Shown: positions 16,574-24,424 of the stretch, in pieces | Numbering within the stretch: position 1 is the first letter of the stretch | Layout: the number at the start of each line of letters is the position of its first letter | Source: Pseudomonas fluorescens | Lineage (GTDB): Bacteria; Pseudomonadota; Gammaproteobacteria; Pseudomonadales; Pseudomonadaceae | Length of the DNA stretch: 64,000 nt | Assembly: GCF_001307275.1 (NCBI RefSeq) | Contig: NZ_CP012831.1 | Span: 5,758,501 to 5,822,500 of the forward strand | Direction: 5' to 3' | Position numbers and translations under genes: made by a program | The notes under the pieces: generated by a model | Seen by the model: only the letters and a program-made list of their open reading frames with translations | The model's database searches: none | Told to the model about the DNA's origin: nothing

Positions 16574-16884
16574 GACGCAACCTGACAAAGTGAAAGGAAA
16601 CTCCGTTGCCACGCCTACGCAAGGCATTGCAGGGGATGGCCCTATTAAGAGCCTTGGCGGGGCGCTTGTCTTGATCATCCGTGCCGGGGGATTTGACCGA
16701 GCGCGCCATGGCGTCGAAACCTGCCCCATGAAAAGTACAATCTTGGATCTGGAAGGTGCATTTTTCACCTGCCCGCGATTGCCCATACTGGACCGGCCTT
16801 AATCACGGATCCCGCTGTTTGTGCAACCTGAGGTTGCCGGGCAAAGGCGGGATCGGCAGATGCCAATAATAAAAGAGCCCGTCC
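16574..16884. promoter_or_regulatory. Divergent promoter region with 15-bp palindrome
   Basis: This 311-nt gap lies between the FAD oxidoreductase and the 4-hydroxyphenylacetate hydroxylase oxygenase. A perfect dyad GCAACC-TGA-GGTTGC occupies 16823-16837, 47 nt upstream of the oxygenase ATG, and is a candidate operator. A weak sigma-54-like TTGGC...TTGT pair is at about 16653-16670, with a GT in place of the expected GC. I see no gene in it. Confidence 0.45.
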
Positions 16885-18054
16885 ATGAAAAAGCCAAACC
16901 CGCTGCTCGAAGACCTCAAGCCCCTCCTGCCGGCCATCGCCGCCAACGCCTTCCAGGCGGAGAAAGACCGTAGCGTGCCTGCCGAGAATATCGCCTTGCT
17001 CAAAAGCATCGGCATGCACCGGGCCTTCCAGCCGAAACCTTACGGTGGCCTGGAGATTTCCCTGCCGCAGTTCGCCGATTGCATCGCGCTGCTGGCCGGT
17101 GCCTGCGCCAGCACGGCCTGGGCCATGAGCCTGTTGTGCACCCACAGCCATCAGTTGGCGATGTTCCCGGCCAAGGCCCAGCAAGAGGTCTGGGGCGATG
17201 ACCCGGATGCCACCGCCAGCAGCAGCATCGCACCGTTTGGCCGCACCGAGGAAGTCGACGGCGGTGTGATGTTCAGCGGTGAAATGGGTTGGAGCAGCGG
17301 CTGCGATCACGCCGAATGGGCGATCGTGGGGTTTCGCCGGAAAAACGCCGAAGGCACCCAGGACTATTGCTTCGCGGTGCTGCCGCGCAGCGACTATGAA
17401 ATTCGCGATGACTGGTTCGCGGTGGGCATGCGCGGCAGTGGCAGCAAGACGCTGATCATCGACAACGCTTTCGTGCCGGAACACCGGATCCAGAAGGCCA
17501 AGGACATGATGGAAGGCAAGTCCGGTGGATTCGGCTTGTATCCCGACAGCAAGATTTTCTACTCGCCGTACCGGCCGTACTTCGCCAGTGGTTTCTCCAC
17601 GGTCAGCCTGGGCGTGGCCGAACGCATGCTGGAGGTCTTTCGCGAGAAAACCAGGAACCGTGTGCGGGCCTACACCGGCGCGGCCGTCGGTGCCGCCACC
17701 CCGGCGTTGATGCGCCTGGCCGAGTCCACCCACCAGGTGGCGGCGGCCCGTGCCTTCCTCGAGAAAACCTGGCAGGAGCACGCCGAACATGGCGAGCGCC
17801 ACGAGTACCCCAGCCGGGAAACCCTGGCGTTCTGGCGGACCAACCAGGGGTATGCCACCAAGCTGTGCATCCAGGCCGTCGACCGCTTGATGGAGGCGGC
17901 CGGCGGCGGCTCCTGGTTCGAGAACAACGAGTTGCAACGGCTGTTCCGCGATGCCCACCTGACCGGCGCCCATGCCTACACCGACTACGACGTCTGCGCG
18001 CAGATCCTCGGTCGTGAGCTGATGGGGCTCGAACCCGATCCGTCCATGGTTTGA
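16885..18054 (+). CDS. 4-Hydroxyphenylacetate 3-monooxygenase, oxygenase component (C2 type)
   Basis: This 389-aa protein has the acyl-CoA dehydrogenase fold and belongs to the FMNH2/FADH2-using group-D monooxygenases, as in the C2 component of Acinetobacter 4-hydroxyphenylacetate hydroxylase. The segment GWSSGCDHAEWAIVG (about residues 133-147), typical of this group, is present. The conserved Ser/Thr-rich ACASTAWAMSLLCTHSHQLA helix precedes it. It hydroxylates 4-hydroxyphenylacetate to 3,4-dihydroxyphenylacetate using reduced flavin from the partner encoded 65 nt downstream. It is somewhat shorter than the roughly 420-residue Acinetobacter enzyme as I recall it. The direct link to the hpa ring-cleavage operon makes the assignment firm. 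In this system the oxygenase is not homologous to enterobacterial HpaB, so I leave the symbol blank. Confidence 0.85.
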   Translation: MKKPNPLLEDLKPLLPAIAANAFQAEKDRSVPAENIALLKSIGMHRAFQPKPYGGLEISLPQFADCIALLAGACASTAWAMSLLCTHSHQLAMFPAKAQQEVWGDDPDATASSSIAPFGRTEEVDGGVMFSGEMGWSSGCDHAEWAIVGFRRKNAEGTQDYCFAVLPRSDYEIRDDWFAVGMRGSGSKTLIIDNAFVPEHRIQKAKDMMEGKSGGFGLYPDSKIFYSPYRPYFASGFSTVSLGVAERMLEVFREKTRNRVRAYTGAAVGAATPALMRLAESTHQVAAARAFLEKTWQEHAEHGERHEYPSRETLAFWRTNQGYATKLCIQAVDRLMEAAGGGSWFENNELQRLFRDAHLTGAHAYTDYDVCAQILGRELMGLEPDPSMV

Positions 18055-18119
18055 CCGCCTGTTCGCTGAACCCTAGAACAATAATCGAGGCCGCCCCTTG
18101 AGGCGGCCGGGAGTCTTGC

Positions 18120-19061
18120 ATGTCCAGTCTTTGTGATACCGCTTTCGACACCCGCGCGTTCCGCCGGGCCCTGGGTAACTTCGCCACCGGCGTGACCGTG
18201 GTCACCGCCGCCACTGAAGATGGCCGCAAGGTTGGTGTGACGGCCAACAGTTTCAACTCGGTGTCCCTGGATCCGCCGCTGATTTTGTGGAGCATCGACA
18301 AGCGCTCCAGCAGCCACGAAGTGTTCGAAGCCGCCAGCCATTTCGCGGTGAACGTGCTGGCTGCCGACCAGATCGACCTGTCGAACAACTTCGCCCGCCC
18401 CAAGGAGGACCGCTTCGCTGACATCCAGTTCGAGACCGGCGAAGGTGGCGCTCCGGTGTTTGTCGATTGCTCGGCGCGTTTTCACTGTGAAAAATTCCAG
18501 CAGGTCGACGGTGGCGATCACTGGATCATGATCGGCAAGGTCGTGGCCTTTGACGATTTCGGACGCTCGCCCTTGCTCTATCACCAGGGCGCCTACTCGA
18601 TGGTGTTGCCCCACACTCGCATGACCAAGCGGGAAGAGGGCCAGTCCCCCAGCAGTCATTTCCAGGGCCGCTTGAGCCATAACCTGTATTACCTGATGAC
18701 CCAGGCGCTGCGGGCCTATCAGGCCAGCTACCAGCCGCGTCAGTTGTCCACTGGGTTGCGTACCAGCGAAGCGCGGATGTTGATGGTGCTGGAGAACGAC
18801 GCCGGGCTGAACCTGTGCGACCTGCAGCGGGAGGTGGCGATGCCGGTGCGCGAGATCGAAGAGGCCGTGGCCAACCTCAAGCGCAAGGGGCTGGTGAGCG
18901 ATGAAGGCGAGCGGGTACGCCTGACCGCCAAGGGCATCGATGAGACCGAAGGGCTCTGGGCCATCGCCAAGGAACAGCAGGACAAGGTGTTCGGCCAGTT
19001 CAGCGAGGAACAGGTCGAGCATTTCAAACAAGTGCTCAAGGGGGTGATCAAGGGCGCTTGA
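18120..19061 (+). CDS. 4-Hydroxyphenylacetate 3-monooxygenase, reductase component with MarR-like domain (C1 type)
   Basis: This 313-aa two-domain protein has an N-terminal flavin-reductase domain (about residues 10-170) containing GNFATGVTVVTAATEDG and VTANSFNSVSLDPPL. The C-terminal region (about 195-313) is a MarR-like winged-helix module with the recognisable SEARMLMVLENDAGLNLCDL helix and RLTAKGIDE. This matches the C1 reductase of Acinetobacter 4-hydroxyphenylacetate hydroxylase, whose MarR-like domain binds 4-hydroxyphenylacetate and relieves autoinhibition of NADH-dependent flavin reduction. The gene follows the oxygenase by 65 nt and has a GGGAG ribosome-binding site. The fused regulatory domain is therefore expected to couple flavin reduction to substrate availability instead of binding DNA. 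Confidence 0.87.
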   Translation: MSSLCDTAFDTRAFRRALGNFATGVTVVTAATEDGRKVGVTANSFNSVSLDPPLILWSIDKRSSSHEVFEAASHFAVNVLAADQIDLSNNFARPKEDRFADIQFETGEGGAPVFVDCSARFHCEKFQQVDGGDHWIMIGKVVAFDDFGRSPLLYHQGAYSMVLPHTRMTKREEGQSPSSHFQGRLSHNLYYLMTQALRAYQASYQPRQLSTGLRTSEARMLMVLENDAGLNLCDLQREVAMPVREIEEAVANLKRKGLVSDEGERVRLTAKGIDETEGLWAIAKEQQDKVFGQFSEEQVEHFKQVLKGVIKGA

Positions 19062-19105
19062 GCGACATGACTGGCATCCACCCCTGGTCAAGCCGATGCA
19101 TTTCT

Positions 19106-19193
19106 GTGGGAGCGAGCTTGCTCGCGATGGCGGTGGCCCCGTCGATACTGATGTTGACTGACAGGCCCCTATCGCGAGCAAGCTCGCTCCCAC
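19106..19193. repeat. REP pair (REPIN)
   Basis: Facing GTGGGAGCGAGCTTGCTCGC palindromes lie 44 nt after the reductase stop. The pair lies between the hydroxylase operon and hpaR1, where it may limit read-through or stabilise the upstream mRNA. Confidence 0.9.
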
Positions 19194-19281
19194 AGGGTTA
19201 TGTGCGCAGTCCAGCGGGAGCAAGGACCATCGCTGGATCCAGATTCTGTGAACGGATGGTCCGGCATGGGTGGAAGCTGTT

Positions 19282-19311
19282 AAGATTTAGTTAACTCATT
19301 AACTAAATCTT
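19282..19311. promoter_or_regulatory. Perfect 13-bp inverted repeat, likely HpaR operator
   Basis: The arms AAGATTTAGTTAA and TTAACTAAATCTT are exact inverted repeats around CTCA, giving a 30-bp AT-rich dyad. It ends 16 nt before the hpaR1 ATG, in the expected position for autorepression by a MarR-type dimer. The TTAAC half-site recurs upstream of hpaG1/hpaA and of the FeaR-like gene. Confidence 0.8.
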
Positions 19312-19327
19312 CTCGCGAACCCACTCC

Positions 19328-19750
19328 ATGCCCAAGCCGCGCCAATCCTTGACCCTGACCCTGCTACAAGCCCGTGAAGCGGCCATGGGGTTTTTCCGGC
19401 CTTCCCTCAATCAACACGGCTTGACCGAGCAGCAATGGCGGGTCATCCGGATTCTCAGCCAGCACGACGAGCTGGAGATCAATCGCCTGGCCGAACTGGC
19501 CTGCATCCTCAAGCCCAGCATGACCGGCGTGTTGGTGCGCATGGAAGCGGCGGGCATGGTGGTGCGGCGCAAGGCCGAACAGGATCAGCGGCGGGTGCTG
19601 GTGCGCCTGGCGCCGCAAGGGCAGGCGAGCTTCGATTCGATGAGCCAGAGCATGGAAGAGAATTACCAGCGTTTGCAGGACCAGCTAGGGGAGGAAAAAC
19701 TGCAGACGTTGCTGGGGTTGCTCAATGAGCTGAAGATGATCAGGCGCTGA
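19328..19750 (+). CDS. hpaR: HpaR-type MarR repressor of homoprotocatechuate operon, copy 1
   Basis: This 140-aa winged-helix protein matches HpaR: TLTLLQAREAAMGFFRP, LTEQQWRVIRIL, a recognition helix in LKPSMTGVLVRMEAAGMV, and the wing RKAEQDQRRVLVRL. HpaR represses the meta-cleavage operon and is released by 4-hydroxyphenylacetate or 3,4-dihydroxyphenylacetate. The ATG lacks an obvious ribosome-binding site, and a perfect dyad lies 16 nt upstream. A paralog about two-thirds identical by eye stands at the far end of the hpa operon. The two copies flank the pathway. Confidence 0.87.
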   Translation: MPKPRQSLTLTLLQAREAAMGFFRPSLNQHGLTEQQWRVIRILSQHDELEINRLAELACILKPSMTGVLVRMEAAGMVVRRKAEQDQRRVLVRLAPQGQASFDSMSQSMEENYQRLQDQLGEEKLQTLLGLLNELKMIRR

Positions 19751-19772
19751 GATCCCGGGCTGGTTGTTTTCT

Positions 19773-19857
19773 GTGGGAGCAAGGCTTGCCCGCGATGAAG
19801 ACGCTGCGGTCTTTCAGAGACCGAGGTGCCTGTTTCGCGAGCAAGCTTTGCTCCCAC
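19773..19857. repeat. Variant REP pair
   Basis: The left arm GTGGGAGCAAGGCTTGCCCGCG and the right arm GCGAGCAAGCTTTGCTCCCAC face each other, forming a divergent subtype (AAGGCTTG core) between convergent hpaR1 and hpaI. Written in pieces: arm starts GTGGGAGCAAGG, partner ends TTTGCTCCCAC. Confidence 0.75.
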
Positions 19858-19889
19858 AGATCCCCTTGCCACAAGGTATTTGATAACGA

Positions 19890-20687
19890 TCAGTACACGC
19901 CGCCAGCCGCAGGCTTTGGCGTGTCCTTGAACGTCGCCGCCAATGTCTGCAAGCCCCGCATCAACACCGTCGTATCCACGCCCACCGCGACAAACGCCGC
20001 GCCAAGTTCGATGTAGCGCCGGGCCAGTTTTTCATCGGCGCTGAGAATCCCGGCGGCCTTGCCGGCCTGGCGGATGCGGGCGATGGCGTCCTCGATGGCC
20101 GCTTGCACCTGCGGGTGGCCGGGGTTGCCGCGAAAGCCCATGGACGCGCTCAGGTCCGCCGGGCCGATAAAGACCCCATCCACACCTTCCACCGCGGCAA
20201 TGGCATCCAGGTTGGCCAGGCCTTCGCGGCTCTCGATCTGCACCAGCAGGCACATCTGTTCATCGGCCTTGTCGAGGTAGCCGGGGATGCTGTTCCAGCG
20301 TGACGCCCGGGCCAGCGCGCTGCCGACGCCACGTACACCCTGGGGCGGGTAGTGGATGGCGCGCACCAGTTCACGCGCCTGCTCGGCGCTTTCCACCATG
20401 GGCACCAGCAGGGTTTGCACGCCGATGTCGAGCACCTGCTTGATCAGCGCCGTGTCACCGACCACCGGGCGTATCACCGGCTGGCCGGGGTAGGGCGCCA
20501 CGGCCTGGAGTTGGCCGAGCAAGGTGCGCAAGTCGTTCGGCGCGTGTTCACCGTCGATCAGCAGCCAATCGAAGCCGGCATTGGCCGCCAGTTCCGCACA
20601 GTAGGCATCGGCCAAACCCAGCCACAGGCCGATCTGTGCCTCGCCGCTGCGCAGGCGTTGCTTGAAGGTATTGATGGGCATGTCCAT
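19890..20687 (-). CDS. hpaI: 4-Hydroxy-2-oxoheptanedioate aldolase
   Basis: This 265-aa class II (metal-dependent) HpcH/HpaI aldolase has the family landmarks GLWLGLADAYCAEL at the N-terminus, the DGEHAPND metal/substrate loop, RGVGSALARASRW in the active site and FIGPADLSASMG. The length matches the enterobacterial enzyme (about 262 aa). It cleaves 4-hydroxy-2-oxoheptanedioate to pyruvate and succinic semialdehyde, the last step of homoprotocatechuate meta cleavage. A GGAG ribosome-binding site supports the first of two close ATGs. It is the final gene of the hpaG1-G2-E-D-F-X-H-I operon, 14 nt after hpaH. Confidence 0.92.
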   Translation of the reverse strand: MDMPINTFKQRLRSGEAQIGLWLGLADAYCAELAANAGFDWLLIDGEHAPNDLRTLLGQLQAVAPYPGQPVIRPVVGDTALIKQVLDIGVQTLLVPMVESAEQARELVRAIHYPPQGVRGVGSALARASRWNSIPGYLDKADEQMCLLVQIESREGLANLDAIAAVEGVDGVFIGPADLSASMGFRGNPGHPQVQAAIEDAIARIRQAGKAAGILSADEKLARRYIELGAAFVAVGVDTTVLMRGLQTLAATFKDTPKPAAGGVY

Positions 20688-20701
20688 GAGGCGGTCTCCG
20701 A

Positions 20702-21505
20702 TCAGACGAAACGGCAGGCGATGGAACCGAGCATGTCGTAGTCGACATGGAAGGTATCGCCGGGGTTGGCGGCCACGGGGCGGGTGAAGGAGCCGCCGAG
20801 GATGATCTGTCCCGGTTGCAGGGTGACGTCATAGGCCGCCAGCTTGTTCGCCAGCCAGGCCACGCCTTTGGCCGGGTGATTGAGCACCGCCGCCGAGACG
20901 CCGGACTCTTCGATCACACCGTTGCGGTAAAGCACCGCCGGCACTTTGCGCAGGTCGATCTCGGTCGGGCGTACGGCGCGACCGCCCATGACCACCCCGG
21001 CATTGGCGGCGTTGTCGGAAATGGTGTCGAACACCTTGCGGGTCGCCTTGGTCTGCGGGTCGATCTGCTGGATACGCGCATCGATGATTTCCAGTGCCGG
21101 GATCACCCATTCGGTGGCATCGAGCACGTCGAACACCGTCACGTTGGGGCCTTTCAAGGGCTTGCCGAGGATGAACGCCAGCTCGACTTCCACCCGCGGC
21201 ACGATGAAGCGCTCGAAGGGGATGTCGGTGCCTTCGTCGAAGAACATGTCGTCCAGCAGCGCGCCGTAGTCCGGTTCGGTGATGTTCGACGACACCTGCA
21301 TGGCGCGGGAGGTCAGGCCGATCTTGTGGCCGACCAGCTTGCGTCCGTCCTGGATTTTTTGTGCCACCCAGGCACGCTGGATGGCGTAGGCATCTTCAAT
21401 GGTGATGTCCGGGTGATCGAGGGAAAACTGCCGCACCTGTTCGCGGGAGCGTTCGGCACGGTCGAGGCGGGCAGCGGCTTGCTGGATGAAAGTCTGGTCA
21501 AGCAT
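20702..21505 (-). CDS. hpaH: 2-Oxo-hept-3-ene-1,7-dioate hydratase
   Basis: This 267-aa enzyme of the 4-oxalocrotonate decarboxylase/hydratase family has exactly the length of the enterobacterial HpaH. Visible landmarks are AYAIQRAWVAQK, GHKIGLTSRAMQ, the metal-binding region VPRVEVELAFILG, and GEEAAVLNHP-like ending near AWLANKL. It adds water to 2-oxohept-3-enedioate to give the aldolase substrate. It sits 12 nt downstream of the hpaX-type permease gene and just before hpaI. Confidence 0.92.
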   Translation of the reverse strand: MLDQTFIQQAAARLDRAERSREQVRQFSLDHPDITIEDAYAIQRAWVAQKIQDGRKLVGHKIGLTSRAMQVSSNITEPDYGALLDDMFFDEGTDIPFERFIVPRVEVELAFILGKPLKGPNVTVFDVLDATEWVIPALEIIDARIQQIDPQTKATRKVFDTISDNAANAGVVMGGRAVRPTEIDLRKVPAVLYRNGVIEESGVSAAVLNHPAKGVAWLANKLAAYDVTLQPGQIILGGSFTRPVAANPGDTFHVDYDMLGSIACRFV

Positions 21506-21517
21506 GGCAAGGGTCTC

Positions 21518-22822
21518 TTATTGAGGATTGACGATGGCCGCCCGGGTGCGCAGCACCAGCAAGCCGCCAAGGGTAATGAACAGTGCCAGTACGTACAGGG
21601 CGAGGCTGGCGCTCTGGGTGGTGTCGCGCATCCAGCCGATCAGGTAGGGCGCGAAGAACGAGGCGATGCTGCCGAAGGAGCTGATCAGGGCGATGCCGGC
21701 GGCCTGGGTGCCGTTGGACAGGAAGGCCGGCGGCAATTGCCAGAACATCGGCAGCGCCGCACTGGCGCCCATGCCGGCGACGATCAGCCCAGTCAGCACC
21801 AGGGTCGGGTCGGTGGGTGAGAGTCCGGCGACGGCAATGCCTGCCGCTGCCATCAGCAGCGGCACGCACAGATGCCAACGGCGTTCGCGATGGCGGTCGG
21901 AAGAGCGCCCGCAACCGATCATGAAAAAGCAGCCAGCCAGGTAGGGCACCGCGCTGAGTAGCCCGACCTTGCCGTCGCTGCCGATGCCGGCGCCGTGGAT
22001 CAGGGTCGGCATCCAGAAGGCCAGGGTGTTCACCGCCAGCATCACCGCGAAATACACCGCCACCAGCAGCCAGACCTGTGGGTTGTTGAGGATCGCCGAG
22101 AACGACGTAATGGATTTGCGCTGTTCTTCAAGGCTCAGTTGTTCACGCAATTGCTGCTTGGCGTGCGGTGTGAGCCAGTTGACCGTCTCGAAACTGTCCG
22201 GCAGGCACTTGAGCACCACGAGGCCGAGCAGGATCACCGGCAGCCCTTCGATGACGAACATCCACTGCCAGCCACGCAGGCCGCCAAGGTCATGGAAATG
22301 CTCGAGAATGCCACCGGACAATGGCCCGCCAATCACCCCGGCCATCGGCACGGCGATGGCAAACAAGGCGGTCACCTGGGCCCGGCGCCGGGCCGGATAC
22401 CAGCGATTGAGAAAGACCAGGATGCCAGGAAAGAAACCCGCCTCGGCCACGCCGAGCAGGAAGCGCAACACGTAGAAACCAGCGGCGCTCTCGACGAGGA
22501 ACATGCCGGTGGACAGGGCGCCCCAGACCACCATCAGGGTGGCGATCCAGCGCCGCGGACCGACCCGGTCCAGGGCCATGTTGCTGGGTACGCCAAACAG
22601 CGCGTACGCGATGAAAAACAGGCCGGCGCCGAAGCCGTAGACCGTATCGCTGAATTGCAGGTCGGCGCTCATCTGCATCTTCGCGAAGCCGATGTTGATG
22701 CGATCCAGGTGGGCGAAGAGGTAACAGACCAGCAGCAACGGCATCAGCCGCCAGGTGATGGTGGCATGGGTGCGGTCGTGGGCGACGGTGCCGGCAGTGT
22801 TGGCGGTATTGGCTGTGCTCAT
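21518..22822 (-). CDS. hpaX: MFS 4-hydroxyphenylacetate permease (HpaX-like)
   Basis: This 434-aa anion:cation symporter-type MFS protein has 12 predicted membrane spans, the motif-A segment NMALDRVGPRRW after TM2, and a long central cytoplasmic loop. It lies within the hpa operon between hpaF and hpaH, matching the position of the 4-hydroxyphenylacetate transporter HpaX. It likely imports 4-hydroxyphenylacetate and perhaps 3,4-dihydroxyphenylacetate by proton symport. No strong ribosome-binding site is visible upstream of the ATG. Confidence 0.82.
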   Translation of the reverse strand: MSTANTANTAGTVAHDRTHATITWRLMPLLLVCYLFAHLDRINIGFAKMQMSADLQFSDTVYGFGAGLFFIAYALFGVPSNMALDRVGPRRWIATLMVVWGALSTGMFLVESAAGFYVLRFLLGVAEAGFFPGILVFLNRWYPARRRAQVTALFAIAVPMAGVIGGPLSGGILEHFHDLGGLRGWQWMFVIEGLPVILLGLVVLKCLPDSFETVNWLTPHAKQQLREQLSLEEQRKSITSFSAILNNPQVWLLVAVYFAVMLAVNTLAFWMPTLIHGAGIGSDGKVGLLSAVPYLAGCFFMIGCGRSSDRHRERRWHLCVPLLMAAAGIAVAGLSPTDPTLVLTGLIVAGMGASAALPMFWQLPPAFLSNGTQAAGIALISSFGSIASFFAPYLIGWMRDTTQSASLALYVLALFITLGGLLVLRTRAAIVNPQ

Positions 22823-22874
22823 GATCTTGTACTTTTTGTCAGAGAGGCCGATGGGGAGTGCGGGGTAGGCGGAT

Positions 22875-23267
22875 TCAGGTGGCTTGGGCCTTGAGAAAGG
22901 CGTGGACGTTGTTGGCCTTGAAGTTGAGTTGCTCGTGCAGCTCGATCATCTCGAACGACAGGGCCAGCAGGCGTTGGGCCTGGAGTTCGGCGAAGTGCGC
23001 GGTGATCACCTCGAAGAGTTTTTCCGCGACGTTCTGACGGGTGGCCAGGTCGCGACCATGGCCGACTTTCAAGGTCATGTGCACGAAGGCGTAGTCATGC
23101 TTGCCGTCGGCCATGCGCCAGGTGTCCAGGCGCACGCCACGGCTGCGGATACCGCCCAGGGGGAACACGCCGCTGTCGCCCAGCAAGGCGTGGACCTTTT
23201 CAAACAGGCCGGGCAGATCGGCTTGTCGTTCGATGTTGTCGGTGTATTCAGCGATGAAATGCGGCAT
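22875..23267 (-). CDS. hpaF: 5-Carboxymethyl-2-hydroxymuconate isomerase
   Basis: This 130-aa protein of the CHMI family begins Met-Pro-His-Phe; Pro becomes the N-terminal catalytic base after Met removal, as in the tautomerase superfamily. The length fits the enterobacterial enzyme (about 126 aa). It isomerises 5-carboxymethyl-2-hydroxymuconate to 5-oxopent-3-ene-1,2,5-tricarboxylate. An AGGAGG ribosome-binding site precedes this ATG and excludes a 16-codon longer frame, which would bury the catalytic proline. Confidence 0.92.
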   Translation of the reverse strand: MPHFIAEYTDNIERQADLPGLFEKVHALLGDSGVFPLGGIRSRGVRLDTWRMADGKHDYAFVHMTLKVGHGRDLATRQNVAEKLFEVITAHFAELQAQRLLALSFEMIELHEQLNFKANNVHAFLKAQAT

Positions 23268-23351
23268 GGGAGCCTCCTGCGTCGGCAGCTTCGAGGGGTG
23301 AGCTACAAGCGGCAAGTTGCAAGCGATCCGCTTGCAACGTGTGGCTGTTTC

Positions 23352-24209
23352 TCAGACTGGGAAAATGGCGTTGATCTGGCCGGTGCCGGAGCTGCCGAAA
23401 GGTTCGGTGATGATTTCGGCGGGCTTGTCGTAGTCCGGTCCGCCGAGCAACCCCAGCAGCATCGCCGTGTCATGCATCTTGCCTTCGCCGAAGCAGTGTT
23501 CGGCGTAGTCCGGGAGCATCGCGCAGAACTCTTTCCAGCGGCCCTGGCGCCACATCTCGACGACGTGCAGGTCGACCTGCTTGTCGAATTCCCGTGTCCA
23601 GTTGTGGATGTTGGCTTCCGCGTTGCGATCATCGGAGAAACGGTGCGACAGCGAACCGGACGCCAGCACCAGCACCTTGCGATCGCTTTTCTCGATGGCC
23701 CGGCGCACGGCGGCGCCGAAGGTGAAGCTGTCTTGCAGGCGATGCCAGGCGCACCAGGCGGCAATCGACACGACGTTGAATTTCTGGTCTTGGGCGATAT
23801 CCATGTGCATGTAGCGCATGGGCACCAGCGTGCCGTATTCCAGTTCAAGGCTTGGGATGTTGTGGGCCAGTGTGCGCACATCGACGGCATTGGCCTCGGC
23901 GGCGATCAGTTCGCCCAGCTCCGGGGCGCCCGAGTATTCGTACTCCATGTTCTTGATGAAGTGCGGCAGCTCGTTGCTGGTGTAGACGCCCTTGAAGTGC
24001 TCGCCGCTGTTGACGTGATAGGCGCTGTTGACCAGCCAGTGCACGTCGAACACCACGGCGGTATCGGCCCCCAGCTCACGGGCGCGACGGCCGATTTCCT
24101 TGTGGCCGGCAATCGCGGCGGCGCGGCAACCGTGGTGCTTGCCGGGCAGCTCCGACAGGTACATCGAGGGAACGTGGCAGATTTTCGCCGCCAGGACGAC
24201 TTCGCCCAT
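23352..24209 (-). CDS. hpaD: Homoprotocatechuate 2,3-dioxygenase (LigB type)
   Basis: This 285-aa extradiol ring-cleavage dioxygenase of the LigB superfamily closely follows E. coli HpaD: AAKICHVPSMYLSELPGK at the N-terminus, VFDVHWLVNSAYHVN, YTSNELPHFIKNMEYEYSG, LASGSLSHRF and MHDTAMLLGLLGG. It is a non-haem Fe(II) enzyme; His ligands are expected in HVPSM and the FDVHW segment. It opens the ring of 3,4-dihydroxyphenylacetate to 5-carboxymethyl-2-hydroxymuconic semialdehyde. An AGGAG ribosome-binding site is present. Unlike the other operon members it is preceded by a 215-nt gap carrying a repeat. Confidence 0.93.
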   Translation of the reverse strand: MGEVVLAAKICHVPSMYLSELPGKHHGCRAAAIAGHKEIGRRARELGADTAVVFDVHWLVNSAYHVNSGEHFKGVYTSNELPHFIKNMEYEYSGAPELGELIAAEANAVDVRTLAHNIPSLELEYGTLVPMRYMHMDIAQDQKFNVVSIAAWCAWHRLQDSFTFGAAVRRAIEKSDRKVLVLASGSLSHRFSDDRNAEANIHNWTREFDKQVDLHVVEMWRQGRWKEFCAMLPDYAEHCFGEGKMHDTAMLLGLLGGPDYDKPAEIITEPFGSSGTGQINAIFPV

Positions 24210-24282
24210 GATGATTCTCCTGAAAAATTGTTCTTGTTGGATCTCGGGACAGCGGGTGAATCAAGTATCGATGATGAACCTT

Positions 24283-24377
24283 GTGGCGAGGGAGCTTGCT
24301 CCCGCTCGATTGCGCAGCACTCGCCAGGAACAGCGGGGGCCGCTTCGCAGCCCAGCGGGAGCACGCTCCCTCGCCAC
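24283..24377. repeat. REP-like pair of the GTGGCGAGGGAGC class inside the hpa operon
   Basis: The arm GTGGCGAGGGAGCTTGCTCC is answered by GCTCCCTCGCCAC in inverse orientation. It sits between hpaE and hpaD in an otherwise tightly packed operon and is a second repeat class distinct from GTGGGAGCG REPs, also seen at 46123 and 50954. Confidence 0.85.
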
Positions 24378-24424
24378 AGGGTGTATCACTTGCCATAGGT
24401 GCACGGGGTATCAATCGGTGCGGG

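Noticed and set aside
16653..16670. Sigma-54 promoter before the hydroxylase gene
   Set aside because: TTGGC with correct spacing is present but the -12 element has GT in place of GC, and no sigma-54 activator gene is in the cluster; kept only as a weak note.
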